In this document: piece after piece, positions 49,857 through 58,589 of the stretch
Layout: every line of letters starts with the position of its first letter
Position numbering within the stretch: position 1 is the first letter of the stretch
Assembly (NCBI RefSeq): GCF_033949425.1
Contig: NZ_JAXAVX010000005.1
Coordinates: forward strand, 186,001 to 250,000
From: Patulibacter brassicae
GTDB taxonomy: Bacteria > Actinomycetota > Thermoleophilia > Solirubrobacterales > Solirubrobacteraceae
DNA length: 64,000 nt
Reading direction: 5' to 3'
Program-made: the position numbers and the translations under genes
The notes under the pieces: model-generated
Told to the model about the DNA's origin: nothing
The model's input: only the letters and a program-made list of their open reading frames with translations
Database searches by the model: none

Positions 49857-50413
49857 GCGCCGCCGACCGCGACGGCGGCGGACGGACCGCGCTCCTCGTC
49901 ATCGACGTCCTCAACGACTACGACCACCCGGACGGCGACGCCCTGCGCCCGAGCGCCCACGCGGCGGCGCCGGTGATCGGGCGGCTCATCGACGAGGCGC
50001 ACGCGCGCGACGTGCTCGTCGTGCACGTCAACGACCAGCACGACCGCTGGGACATCGGCGCGGAGGACCTCGTCGCGCTGGCCCGGCGCGGCTCGCCCGA
50101 CGAGCTCGTCGATCCGATCGTGCCGCGGAAGGGCTCGCCGTTCCTGCTCAAGGCACGCCACTCGGCGTTCTACGCCACGCCGCTGGAGTACCTGCTCGAG
50201 CGCGCCGGGGTGGCCCGGGTGATCCTCACCGGGCAGGTGACCGAGCAGTGCATCCTCTACAGCGCGCTGGACGCCTACGTCCGCCACCTCGACGTCGTCG
50301 TGCCGCGAGCGGCCGTGGCCCACATCGACGAGGAGCTCGCGGCGGCGGCGCTGCGGATGATGGAGGCGAACCTCCACGCCGAGGTCGTCGACGAGCAGGT
50401 CGACTGGGGCTGA
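49853..50413 (+). CDS. Isochorismatase-family cysteine hydrolase
   Basis: 186 residues with the triad Asp18 (LLVIDVLNDY), Lys100 (KARHSAFYATPLE) and Cys133 (TGQVTEQCILYSA). The cis-peptide segment around GQVT is normal. Family members cleave amides and esters such as nicotinamide, N-carbamoyl compounds or isochorismate; the pocket cannot be assigned from sequence. Its start lies in the stop of a 17-codon leader ORF, and a stress-type promoter motif stands upstream. Confidence 0.9.
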   Translation: MSAADRDGGGRTALLVIDVLNDYDHPDGDALRPSAHAAAPVIGRLIDEAHARDVLVVHVNDQHDRWDIGAEDLVALARRGSPDELVDPIVPRKGSPFLLKARHSAFYATPLEYLLERAGVARVILTGQVTEQCILYSALDAYVRHLDVVVPRAAVAHIDEELAAAALRMMEANLHAEVVDEQVDWG

Positions 50414-50441
50414 GGGCCGCCGGTCCGGGGATCGCGTCCGC

Positions 50442-50466
50442 GCATGCCCACCCGCGCCCCGGGTAG
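50442..50466 (+). promoter_or_regulatory. SigB/F-type promoter candidate of the small membrane protein at 50476
   Basis: GCAT (50442-50445)-N15-GGGTAG (50461-50466), ending 9 nt before the ATG. Confidence 0.6.
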
Positions 50467-50475
50467 GCGGAGACC

Positions 50476-50913
50476 ATGACCTCCGAGACGCGCAGCACCC
50501 ATCAGCGCTCCTCGACGCCGAGCCACGGCGAGGGGGAGCACCCCGCCCACACCGGCGGCCACCCCGCTCCGGGGGAGGAGAAGTACCCCCACCTGACGCC
50601 GGACGAGGACCCGCCCGGCGACCTCCACACGACGCGGCTGCTCCTGGCGATGCCCGCGATCGTCCTCGCCGTCACCGTGCTCGTCGTGGTCCTCCACGCG
50701 ATCGCGCCGGTCCTCATCGTCATCCCGCTGCTCGGCGTCGTGGGCGGGATGGCCTACCTGCTCGTCACGCTGCTGCAGGCGACCGACGACGAGCAGCCCG
50801 AGCCGACCGCGCGCGAGCACGACCGCCCCGAGGGCCCGCAGCGCCTCGTGATCCCGGAGCATCCGCACCAGGGCCGCCGCCGGCCCGACCAGCGCCCGCT
50901 GCTGCGGATCTGA
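50476..50913 (+). CDS. Small membrane protein with polar termini, unknown
   Basis: 145 residues: a His/Gly/Pro/Glu-rich N-terminus (about 1-52), two hydrophobic helices at about 54-75 and 77-100 (LLLAMPAIVLAVTVLVVVL, APVLIVIPLLGVVGGMAYLL), and a charged tail of Glu, Pro and Arg. The His-rich N-terminus could bind metal. It has its own stress-type promoter. No family recognised. Confidence 0.6.
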   Translation: MTSETRSTHQRSSTPSHGEGEHPAHTGGHPAPGEEKYPHLTPDEDPPGDLHTTRLLLAMPAIVLAVTVLVVVLHAIAPVLIVIPLLGVVGGMAYLLVTLLQATDDEQPEPTAREHDRPEGPQRLVIPEHPHQGRRRPDQRPLLRI

Positions 50914-50980
50914 GCGCTCGCGGTGCGGCGACCGCGAGCGCGCCGTCGCCCGCCCGCGGGGGCGCACGAGCGCCAGCGCC

Positions 50981-52396
50981 TCAGCGCGTGGCGGCCGCGC
51001 ACCGGTGCACGACGCGCCAGCTCGTCAGCTCGTCGAGCAGCTCGGGGCCGAAGCCGGTCCCGAGTCCGCTGTGGCGCCGCGGCTCCGCGGCGCCGGCCGG
51101 CGCCCCGCCGAAGACCGCGTTGATCTTCAGGGTCCCGACGTCCAACCGCCGGGCGGCCTCGCGCGCCGTGCGGTCGCTGTTGGTGAGGACCGTCGCGGCG
51201 AGCCCGTGGCGGCCCTCGGCGGCGAGCGCGAGACCCTCCTCGACGTCGTCGACGACGATCACCGGGGCGACCGGCCCGAACGTCTCCGTGGCCCAGACCG
51301 CCATCTCCGGGCGCACCTCCGTGAGCACGGTCGGCGGGTAGAAGCAGCCGGGACCGTCGGGCACGACGCCGCCCGTGCGCGCGACGGCGCCGCTGGCCAG
51401 GGCGCCCTGGACGTGGCCGTGGACCATCGCGCGGTGGCGCTGATCCACGAGGGGCCCGAGGGTCGTGCGGCGGTCCTCCGGCGGTCCGGGACGCAGCGCC
51501 TCCGCCCGGCGCACGAGGTGCTCGAGGAACGGGCCGGCGACGCGCCGGTGCACGACGATCCGCTCGACGGCGGTGCAGAGCTGACCGGCGTTCGCGAAGG
51601 CCCCGCTGGCGGCCTGGGCCGCCGCCCACCCGGGGTCGACGTCCCCGTCGACGACGAGCGGATCGTTGCCTCCGAGCTCGAGGATCGTGCGCCGCAGGTG
51701 CCGGGCGGAGGTCGCCGCGATCGCCTGGCCGGTCTCGATCGCCCCGGTGTGCAGGACGACGTCGACGGCGGGATCGGCCACGAGCCGCGCGCCGAGCCGG
51801 CCGTCGCCCTGCAGCAGGCGGACCGCGGGTCGCAGCGCCTCCGGCAGCAGGTCCACGGCCCACGCCACCGCGAGCGGCGCGCGCTCCGACGGCTTGACGA
51901 GCACGACGTTCCCGGTGACGAGGCAGGCCGCCAGCTGGCTCGCCGCGAGCGCGATCGGGTCGTTCCAGGGCAGGAGGACGAGCGCGACGCCGAGGGCGCG
52001 CGGCTCCATGACGTCGTCGGCGTCGGGATCGCCGAGCAGCCGGCGGCCGCGATGGCCGAGGCCGAGCTCGGCGTACTGCGCCGCGCCCTCCACGCCGGCC
52101 CGGACGCCGGCCAGCGCCTCCCGCAGCGGGCGACCCGTCTCGCGGGTGACGAGCCGCGCCAGCTCCTCCTCGTGCTCGGCGAGCGCGCGGGACCACGCGC
52201 GCAGGCCCGCCGCGCGGTCGCCCGCGGGACGGTCGCGCCATCGCGGTGCCGCCTCGGCGAGCTCGCGCAGCGCGCGGGACGCCGCGTGGTCATCGGCCTG
52301 CGCGACCTCGGCGACGAGCTCGTCGGTCGCCGGGTCGTGGATCCGCAGCGGCGCCGGGCGACGGCCGATGACGGCGGGCGGGTCGATGGTGGCCAT
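50981..52396 (-). CDS. Aldehyde dehydrogenase family protein
   Basis: 471 residues from the ATG preceded by GGAGGA. Catalytic Cys274 (GQLCTAVERI), Glu240 (LELGGNDPL), Asn145 (LPWNDP) and Lys168 (LVKPSERAP) are present, and the NAD-binding site is standard. It oxidises aldehydes to acids with NAD(P)+. The specificity is unknown; the subclass resembles succinate-semialdehyde or benzaldehyde dehydrogenases. A GCTT-N16-GGGTAC motif lies 29 nt upstream. It is divergent from a zinc alcohol dehydrogenase, so the pair could run alcohol to acid. Confidence 0.93.
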   Translation of the reverse strand: MATIDPPAVIGRRPAPLRIHDPATDELVAEVAQADDHAASRALRELAEAAPRWRDRPAGDRAAGLRAWSRALAEHEEELARLVTRETGRPLREALAGVRAGVEGAAQYAELGLGHRGRRLLGDPDADDVMEPRALGVALVLLPWNDPIALAASQLAACLVTGNVVLVKPSERAPLAVAWAVDLLPEALRPAVRLLQGDGRLGARLVADPAVDVVLHTGAIETGQAIAATSARHLRRTILELGGNDPLVVDGDVDPGWAAAQAASGAFANAGQLCTAVERIVVHRRVAGPFLEHLVRRAEALRPGPPEDRRTTLGPLVDQRHRAMVHGHVQGALASGAVARTGGVVPDGPGCFYPPTVLTEVRPEMAVWATETFGPVAPVIVVDDVEEGLALAAEGRHGLAATVLTNSDRTAREAARRLDVGTLKINAVFGGAPAGAAEPRRHSGLGTGFGPELLDELTSWRVVHRCAAATR

Positions 52397-52425
52397 GGTC
52401 GTTCCTCCGGAGGTCGGCGCAGGGG

Positions 52426-52451
52426 GTACCCGCCGGGGGCGCGCGGCAAGC
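52426..52451 (-). promoter_or_regulatory. SigB/F-type promoter candidate of the aldehyde dehydrogenase gene
   Basis: Minus-strand GCTT-N16-GGGTAC, 29 nt before the ATG at 52396; the ribosome-binding site GGAGGA lies between. Confidence 0.45.
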
Positions 52452-52631
52452 GCGACCGGCGGCCGCGGGTCGCCTCGGGCGGGACGACCGGCGAAGCGCG
52501 ACGTTCGTCCCCGCCGGAGTCGGGTAGCCCTAGGCAGGAGGGGCGCACCGGCGCCCCGCCCGGCGCTCCCGCCGCCGCGTCCGCGCGGCGACCACGCGTC
52601 CGCCGCCCGACCCTGAACGGAACGGAGACCC

Positions 52632-53825
52632 ATGAAGGCCCTCACCTGGCACGGCCCCCGCGACGTCCGCATCGACACCGTCCCCGACCCGCGGATCGAG
52701 CACCCCACCGACGCGATCATCCGCGTCACCTCGTCGGGGATCTGCGGCTCCGACCTCCACCTCTACGAGGTCCTGGGCCCGTTCCTCGAGCCCGGGGACA
52801 TCCTCGGTCACGAGCCGATGGGCGTCGTGGAGGAGGTCGGCGCCGAGGTCTCCGGCATCGCGCCGGGCGACCGCGTCGTCATCCCCTTCAACGTGAGCTG
52901 CGGGCACTGCTGGATGTGCGGGCACGGCCTGCAGTCGCAGTGCGAGACGACCCAGGTGCGCGACCAGGAGAAGGGTGCCGCGCTGCTGGGCTACACGAAG
53001 CTCTACGGCCAGGTCCCCGGCGGCCAGGCGGAGTACCTGCGGGTCCCCCAGGCGCAGTACGGGCCGATCAAGGTCCCGCACGGTCCGCCGGACGAGCGCT
53101 ACGTCTACCTCTCCGACGTCCTGCCGACGGCGTGGCAGGCCGTCGACTACGCGCACGTCCCCGACGGCGGCAGCGTCGCGGTCTTCGGCCTCGGGCCGAT
53201 CGGGCAGATGTCGGCGCGGATCGCCCGGCACCGCGGCGCCCAGCGCGTCTTCGGCCTGGACCTCGTTCCCGAGCGCCTGGCGCTCGCGGCGCGGCACGGC
53301 ATCGAGGTCATCGACGTCCGCGAGGTCGACGACCTGCGCGGCGAGCTGCAGGAGCGCACGGACGGTCGGGGACCGGACAGCGTCATCGACGCCGTCGGCA
53401 TGGAGGCCCACGGGGCGCCGCTCGGGAAGCTCGCCCAGGGCATGACGAAGTACCTGCCGAAGAAGGTCGGCCAGGTCGTGATGGAGAAGGCCGGTCTCGA
53501 CCGGCTGAGCGTCCTGCACGCCGCGGGCGACGTCGTGCGACGCGGCGGGACGATCTCGCTGTCGGGCGTCTACGGCGGCGCGGCGGATCCGATGCCGATG
53601 CTGCAGCTCTTCGACAAGCAGGTGACGCTGCGGATGGGCCAGGCGAACGTCAAGCGGTGGATCGACGACCTGCTGCCGCTCGTCGAGGACGACGACGACC
53701 CGCTGGGCGTCGGCGACCTCGCGACGCACAAGCTGCCGCTCGAGCAGGGCCCCGAGGCCTACGGGACGTTCCAGCGCAAGGAGGACGGCATGATCAAGAC
53801 CATCCTCCAGCCCTCCGCCGCCTGA
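52632..53825 (+). CDS. Zinc-dependent alcohol dehydrogenase
   Basis: 397 residues. Catalytic zinc Cys38 (GICGSDLHLYE), His60-Glu61 (GHEP); structural zinc cysteines 90, 93, 96 and 104; Rossmann motif GLGPIGQ near 190. Closest in pattern to the formaldehyde-dehydrogenase-like MDRs, as is the gene at 18095, with which it shares NVKRWIDDLLPL-type C-terminal sequence, so it is a second, more GC-rich paralogue. A GTTC-N15-GGGTAG sequence 104 nt upstream is a weak promoter match. A GGAACGGAGA purine run precedes the ATG. Confidence 0.92.
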   Translation: MKALTWHGPRDVRIDTVPDPRIEHPTDAIIRVTSSGICGSDLHLYEVLGPFLEPGDILGHEPMGVVEEVGAEVSGIAPGDRVVIPFNVSCGHCWMCGHGLQSQCETTQVRDQEKGAALLGYTKLYGQVPGGQAEYLRVPQAQYGPIKVPHGPPDERYVYLSDVLPTAWQAVDYAHVPDGGSVAVFGLGPIGQMSARIARHRGAQRVFGLDLVPERLALAARHGIEVIDVREVDDLRGELQERTDGRGPDSVIDAVGMEAHGAPLGKLAQGMTKYLPKKVGQVVMEKAGLDRLSVLHAAGDVVRRGGTISLSGVYGGAADPMPMLQLFDKQVTLRMGQANVKRWIDDLLPLVEDDDDPLGVGDLATHKLPLEQGPEAYGTFQRKEDGMIKTILQPSAA

Positions 53826-53880
53826 TCGTCGCCCGCCGGCGTCGCGCCCCGGGGCGGCGCCGGCGATCGCGTGGCGGGCG

Positions 53881-54531
53881 TCAGCGCGGCGCGTCGAGCC
53901 CGCGGCCGTAGAGCGCCAGCCAGGCGATCTCGGCCATCGCGGTGGCGTTGCGCCGCCGCGCGACCGGCCCGGCGGCGGCGAGCAGCCGTCCCGTGCCGTG
54001 CAGGAGCATCCCGACGAGCCACGCCGCCGTCGGTCCCGGGTCGAGCCCCGGACGGGTGGTGCCGGCCTCGACCTGGGCCGCGATGCTGCGCTCGAAGCGC
54101 CGGCGCACGTCGTCGATCCGGCCCTCGAGCTCCGGGGCGAGCCAGGCGTGGCCGAGTCCGGGCAGGAACGCCGAGCAGACGTGCGGGTAGCGGTTCAGGC
54201 CGTCGGCGAGCTGCGCGGCGCCGAGCGCGATCTCGTGGACCCCGACGACGCCGGCGCCGTCGAGCAGCCGCAGGCCGGGCTCGAAGACGAGCTCGACGAG
54301 GTCCTGCGCGATCGCCAGCTGCAGGTCGGCCTTGCCGTCGAAGGCGTAGTAGAACGTCGACCGCGCGACGCCGGCGCGCTCGAGCAGTCCGCCGAGGTGG
54401 ACGTGCTCGTAGCCGCCGACCTCGCGCAGCGTGGCGTCGAGCGGGCCGAGGAGCGTCGCCGCGAGGTCGGCGCGCCGCGCGTCGCGCCGCTCCCCGGCGC
54501 TCGTGCGCCGGCCGGTGGCGACGCCCGCCAC
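53881..54531 (-). CDS. TetR/AcrR-family regulator
   Basis: 216 residues. The HTH is atypical in front but ends HLGGLLERAGVARSTFYYAFDGKADL (about 45-70), as in TetR proteins. The helical C-terminal domain is unassigned. It begins 1 nt after the thiolase stop on the same strand, so it is the last gene of the FAD-oxidoreductase/thiolase operon and would provide feedback on it. Confidence 0.85.
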   Translation of the reverse strand: MAGVATGRRTSAGERRDARRADLAATLLGPLDATLREVGGYEHVHLGGLLERAGVARSTFYYAFDGKADLQLAIAQDLVELVFEPGLRLLDGAGVVGVHEIALGAAQLADGLNRYPHVCSAFLPGLGHAWLAPELEGRIDDVRRRFERSIAAQVEAGTTRPGLDPGPTAAWLVGMLLHGTGRLLAAAGPVARRRNATAMAEIAWLALYGRGLDAPR

Positions 54532-54532
54532 C

Positions 54533-55684
54533 TCAGAGCGCCTCGACGATCGTGGCGTTCGCCATGCCGCCGCCCTCGCACATCGTCTGCAACCCGTACC
54601 GCAGGCCCTGGTCGCGCAGGTGGTGCACGAGGGTCGTCATGAGCCGCGCCCCGGAGCCGCCGATCGGATGCCCCAGCGCGATGGCCCCGCCGTTGGGGTT
54701 CAGCCGGGCGTGGTCCGCGCCCGTGTCCTGCAGCCACGCCAGCGCCACCGACGCGAACGCCTCGTTGACCTCGAACGCGTCGATCTGCTCCAGCCCGAGC
54801 CCCGCGCGCTCCAGCACCTTCGCCGTCGCCGGGATCGGCGCGGTGAGCATCGTCACCGGATCGTTGGCCACGACCGTCGCGGCGACGACCCGCGCGATCG
54901 GCCGCCACCCCAGCTCCGCGGCCCGCTCGCTCGTGGTCATGAGCAACGCGGCCGAGCCATCGCTGATCTGCGACGCGTTGCCCGCCGTCACGACCCCGCC
55001 CTCGCGGTACGCCGCCCGGATCCCGGCCATCGACTCGACGGTCCCGCCGCGCCGGACGCCCTCGTCCGTGTCGATGACCGTCCCGTCCGGCGTCGTGACC
55101 GGCGCGATCTGCGCCGCGAACCGGCCCTCGTCGATCGCCGCGCCCGCCCGCGCGTGCGACTCCAGGGAGAACTCGTCCAGCTGCGTGCGCGAGAGCCCCC
55201 ACCGCTGCGCGATGAGCTCCGCCCCCGTCCCCTGGTTCGGCGCCACGCCGTCGTAACGCGCCAGGAAGCTCGGACCCAGCGGATCCGCGCCGGCCATCGA
55301 GGAGCCCATCGGCACCCGCGACATCGACTCCACCCCGCCGGTCACCACGACGTCGTACTGGCCGCTCACGAGCCCCGCCGCGGCGAAGTGGATCGCCTGC
55401 TGCGAGGAGCCGCACTGCCGGTCCAGCGTCGTGCCGGGCACCGACTCCGGCCACCCCGCCGCGAGCACCGCGGTCCGCGCGATGTTGAAGGACTGCTCGC
55501 CGACCTGGGACCCGCAGCCCCAGACGACGTCGTCCACGAGCGCCGGGTCCAGCCCGGAGCGCTCCGCCAGCGACCGCAGCACGTGCGCGGACAGCTCGGC
55601 CGGGTGGACCGTCGAGAGCCCGCCGTTGCGCTTGCCGACCGGCGTGCGGACCGCCTCGACGATGACCGCGTCGCGCGCGCTCAC
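54533..55684 (-). CDS. Thiolase (acetyl-CoA acyltransferase) family protein
   Basis: 383 residues from GTG. Acyl-accepting Cys91 (LDRQCGSSQQAIHF), His in NPNGGAIALGHPIGGSG, and the second Cys in MCEGGGMANA. All catalytic elements of a degradative thiolase are intact. It cleaves 3-ketoacyl-CoA or condenses acetyl-CoA units. The GTG overlaps the stop of the upstream FAD enzyme (GTGA), so the two are coupled. The partners here are two phytoene-desaturase-like oxidoreductases, not the usual beta-oxidation set. Confidence 0.95.
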   Translation of the reverse strand: MSARDAVIVEAVRTPVGKRNGGLSTVHPAELSAHVLRSLAERSGLDPALVDDVVWGCGSQVGEQSFNIARTAVLAAGWPESVPGTTLDRQCGSSQQAIHFAAAGLVSGQYDVVVTGGVESMSRVPMGSSMAGADPLGPSFLARYDGVAPNQGTGAELIAQRWGLSRTQLDEFSLESHARAGAAIDEGRFAAQIAPVTTPDGTVIDTDEGVRRGGTVESMAGIRAAYREGGVVTAGNASQISDGSAALLMTTSERAAELGWRPIARVVAATVVANDPVTMLTAPIPATAKVLERAGLGLEQIDAFEVNEAFASVALAWLQDTGADHARLNPNGGAIALGHPIGGSGARLMTTLVHHLRDQGLRYGLQTMCEGGGMANATIVEAL

Positions 55685-56982
55685 GCGGGGACCCGGTCGC
55701 CGGTGAGGATCTGGTCGGCGACGATCTTCGCCGTCTCCGCGCACGCGGTGGTCCCGCCGTTGGCGTACTCCTTCACGCCGTCGCCGACGTTCCAGAGGTT
55801 CGGGATCGGGGTCGTGTGCGGCATGTCGAAGCCCGCGACCGCGCGCTGCGGCGGCCACTCGTCGCGGCGCACGACCTGCGAGAGGATCCGCGCGTCGGCG
55901 AAGCCCTCGATCTCGTCGTGGAGGTCCTCCAGGAGCAGCGCCATCTCCTGCTCCTCGTCGAACGGCCCGACCGCGGGCCGCGGGACCGACGAGGCGACGT
56001 AGAGGTTCCAGCCCTCGGGGGCCATCTCGGGGCAGGTGGCGGTGAAGTTCGCCACGTAGCAGAGGCGCCGGGTCTTCGCGAAGGAGAGCATGCCCTGCGC
56101 CTTGATCAGCGGCTCGCGGCTGGCGAAGTTCACGGCGAGCATCGCGCACGGGCGGTCGCGCTCGCGGACCATCCGCACGTGCTCCTCGCCGAGGTGCTCC
56201 TCGCCGACGAGGCCGACGGTCGCCGCCGGGCCGACGTCGCTGACGAGCACCGAGCAGGGCACGTCGACCGTCTCGCCGCCGCGGCGGACGCGCACCGAGC
56301 GCACGAGCCCGTCGGCGACCTCGACGCCCTCCGCCTCCGCGTCGAGCCAGATCTCGCCGCCGAGCTCCTCGATCCGCTCGGCGAGGGCGCGCCAGACGCC
56401 GATCGTGCCCTCGGGGCAGAAGCCGAAGCGCTTGAAGGCGCTCTTGCGGGTCATGTACGTGAGGAAGACCCGCGCCGGGAGCTCCTCGGCGGTGACCGCG
56501 AAGATCGACGCGATCATGTTGTTGAAGATCCCGTGGACCGACTCGTTCTTCGTGTACTTGCGCAGCCAGTCCGCGGTCGTCTGCTCGTGGTCGGGCAGCC
56601 CGTCGTCGGTCCGCGCGGCGCCGAGGCCGCCGAGGAGCTTCGCGCCCTGCTTCGTGAGCTTGCCGAGCAGCAGCCCCCAGCCGCCGCTGGAGACGTCGAC
56701 GTCCTTGCCCTTGATCCGGTAGAGGATCGGCGGCTTCGGCTCGCGGACCTCGAACCGGGCGCCGACCTCGGCGAAGGTCTCCTCGGTGATCCCGCCGCGC
56801 TCGATGACGATCGCGCCGACGTTCACCTTGAACCCGTCGATGTCGTGGGTCGAGGCGCGGCCGCCGACGCGGTCCAGCCGCTCGACGACGAGCGTGCGCA
56901 GGCCGGCGTGCTGGAAGCGCGCGGCGGTGAAGAGGCCGCCCGCGCCGGCGCCGATGACGACGGCGTCGAAGTTCTCGGTCAT
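55681..56982 (-). CDS. Phytoene-dehydrogenase-like FAD oxidoreductase 1
   Basis: 433 residues. FAD motif GAGAGG (11-16), then ERLDRVGGRAST, the conserved RxGGR-type second half, and C-terminal PIPNLWNVGDGVKEYANGGTTACAETAK. The central region has PARVFLTYMTRKSAFKRFGFCPEG. Length and ends match the CrtI/amine-oxidase superfamily but are shorter than true phytoene desaturases. It probably oxidises a lipid-like or isoprenoid substrate. It is 23 nt downstream of a second FAD gene and overlaps the thiolase start. Confidence 0.88.
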   Translation of the reverse strand: MTENFDAVVIGAGAGGLFTAARFQHAGLRTLVVERLDRVGGRASTHDIDGFKVNVGAIVIERGGITEETFAEVGARFEVREPKPPILYRIKGKDVDVSSGGWGLLLGKLTKQGAKLLGGLGAARTDDGLPDHEQTTADWLRKYTKNESVHGIFNNMIASIFAVTAEELPARVFLTYMTRKSAFKRFGFCPEGTIGVWRALAERIEELGGEIWLDAEAEGVEVADGLVRSVRVRRGGETVDVPCSVLVSDVGPAATVGLVGEEHLGEEHVRMVRERDRPCAMLAVNFASREPLIKAQGMLSFAKTRRLCYVANFTATCPEMAPEGWNLYVASSVPRPAVGPFDEEQEMALLLEDLHDEIEGFADARILSQVVRRDEWPPQRAVAGFDMPHTTPIPNLWNVGDGVKEYANGGTTACAETAKIVADQILTGDRVPA

Positions 56983-57005
56983 GTCGAGGGTCCTGGGTCG
57001 AGGGA

Positions 57006-58337
57006 TCAGACGGTGGTGGGGGCCGCGGCCACGCCGGACGCGGAGGACGTCGCGGCGGCCAGGGCGTCGAGGTCGGCGGCGGCGCGGTCGCCCGAGCGCA
57101 GCGCCCCCTCGATCCCCGAGTGCGTGAGGAAGTCGCCCGCGAGCCGGATCCGGTCCGGCATCGCGTCGCGCAGCGCGAGCATCCGGCGGTAGTGCCCGGG
57201 CGTCGGGGCGATGAGCCCGGCCTCGAGCTCGAAGACCCGCTCGACGTCCGCGCGCGCGGGCCCGAAGGTGTCGGCGACCGCGGTGCGCGCCGCCTCGAGC
57301 GGGTCGCGGCCGGCGAGCTGCGCGGTGTCGAGGTAGACGCTGACGGTCTCGCCGCCGGGCGGGGCCGAGCCGGGCGCGCGACGCGCGTTGCGCAGCACGC
57401 CGTAGTCGTGGTGGCGCCCGCTGCCGGCCCGCACGACGAGGTCGTAGGGCACGTCGGCCCACGGGTCGCGGTGGTAGCCCAGCAGGACGTGGAAGGTGCG
57501 GATCGGCGTCACGCGCTCGAGCTCGACCGTCAGGTCGGGATCGAGCACCGGCCGGAGCAGCTCCGTCGTCGTGCGGACGTCGGTGGCCACGACGACGCCG
57601 TCGGCCTCGAGCGTCTCGTCGTCGAGCCCGACGACGATCCCGGCGTCCGTCGCGGCGAGCGAGCGCGCCGGCGCGGACAGGCGGACCTCGGCGCCGGCGT
57701 CCTGGAGCAGCCAGTCGGCGATCGCCCCCATGCCCCCGGCCGGCACGGTCAGCTGGGTCCGCGTCACCTGGTGCATCAGCGCGCGGGCGAACCCCGCGGA
57801 GATGACGTCGGGGTCGGCGCCGGTCAGCGGCCCCATCAGCGGGCGCAGGACGTACTCGTACCCCCGGTCCCCGAGGGTCCGGCGGCCCCAGTCCGACAGC
57901 GTCGTGCCGTCGTCGCCGACCGCGAGCTCCTCCAGGGTGAACGGGCCCGGGCCGCGCGTGAGGACGAGCCGCCCGATCCGCGCCGCCATCCGCAGCCGGT
58001 CGCCGAGACGCAGCTGCGGCAGGCCGAGCAGCGTCCACGGCCGGTCGAACCGCACGCGGTGCAGGCGCCCGTCGTCGGCGAGCACGGCGGTCCGCGCGGG
58101 CCAGCGGCCCATCGCGGTCGCGTGCCCGGACTCGCGCAGGAACTCGAGCGTCCGGTCGTACTGGCCCATGACGAAGATCGCGCCGGTGTCGACGCGGAAG
58201 CCGTCGACCTCGACGGTCCGCGTGCGGCCGCCGACCCCGTCCGCCGACTCGACCACGACGACCTCGTGGCCCTGCGCGCGCAGGCCGCGCGCGGCGGCCG
58301 CGCCGGCGATGCCCGCTCCGATGACGATGACCCGCAT
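57006..58337 (-). CDS. Phytoene-dehydrogenase-like FAD oxidoreductase 2
   Basis: 443 residues. FAD motif GAGIAG (7-12), ESADGVGGRTRT, then C-terminal RIRLAGDFLTHSGIEGALRSGDRAA. It is related to copy 1 only at the FAD-binding ends, so this is pairing rather than recent duplication. Similar proteins include protoporphyrinogen-oxidase-like and desaturase enzymes. It is the first gene of the operon; two well-formed promoters and a palindrome lie upstream. Confidence 0.88.
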   Translation of the reverse strand: MRVIVIGAGIAGAAAARGLRAQGHEVVVVESADGVGGRTRTVEVDGFRVDTGAIFVMGQYDRTLEFLRESGHATAMGRWPARTAVLADDGRLHRVRFDRPWTLLGLPQLRLGDRLRMAARIGRLVLTRGPGPFTLEELAVGDDGTTLSDWGRRTLGDRGYEYVLRPLMGPLTGADPDVISAGFARALMHQVTRTQLTVPAGGMGAIADWLLQDAGAEVRLSAPARSLAATDAGIVVGLDDETLEADGVVVATDVRTTTELLRPVLDPDLTVELERVTPIRTFHVLLGYHRDPWADVPYDLVVRAGSGRHHDYGVLRNARRAPGSAPPGGETVSVYLDTAQLAGRDPLEAARTAVADTFGPARADVERVFELEAGLIAPTPGHYRRMLALRDAMPDRIRLAGDFLTHSGIEGALRSGDRAAADLDALAAATSSASGVAAAPTTV

Positions 58338-58367
58338 GACGCTCCCGCTCTCTTCGCGATCCGTGAC

Positions 58368-58384
58368 CTGGACGGAACGTCCAG
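58368..58384. promoter_or_regulatory. Operator palindrome at the FAD/thiolase operon promoter
   Basis: CTGGAC-GGAAC-GTCCAG, 6-bp arms. It begins just after the -10 of the proximal promoter, where a bound repressor would block initiation. A further half-site GTCTGGACG is at 58503-58511. TetR regulators encoded immediately upstream are likely ligands. Confidence 0.65.
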
Positions 58385-58386
58385 AC

Positions 58387-58415
58387 ATATTGCCCGACGA
58401 CTTTACGACCGTCAA
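58387..58415 (-). promoter_or_regulatory. Proximal housekeeping promoter of the FAD/thiolase operon
   Basis: TTGACG-N17-CAATAT on the minus strand, 50 nt before the ATG, with the palindrome directly downstream. Confidence 0.65.
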
Positions 58416-58444
58416 GCGCCCAGCGCCCCGACCCCCCGTGGGCA

Positions 58445-58473
58445 GCGTAGGGGACTCATTGACTCGCGTCAAG
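58445..58473 (-). promoter_or_regulatory. Distal housekeeping promoter of the FAD/thiolase operon
   Basis: TTGACG-N17-TACGCT on the minus strand. A run of seven A residues stands just upstream of the -35 hexamer, like an UP element. This is the most AT-rich stretch of the window. Confidence 0.6.
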
Positions 58474-58589
58474 TTTTTTTGGTCACGCTGTCCGCACAAG
58501 ACGTCTGGACGCCACATCTACCCCGTCGTCACGGGCCTTCGCCGGCCTCCGGCGAGGTCGTCCGCATCGCGGGCCGGCGCCGCCGCAGG

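Noticed and set aside
58460..58481. TTGAC/GTCAA stem followed by seven T as a plus-strand terminator
   Set aside because: No plus-strand gene ends nearby and the stem has only five pairs; the same bases make a better minus-strand promoter (TTGACG with an upstream A-tract).
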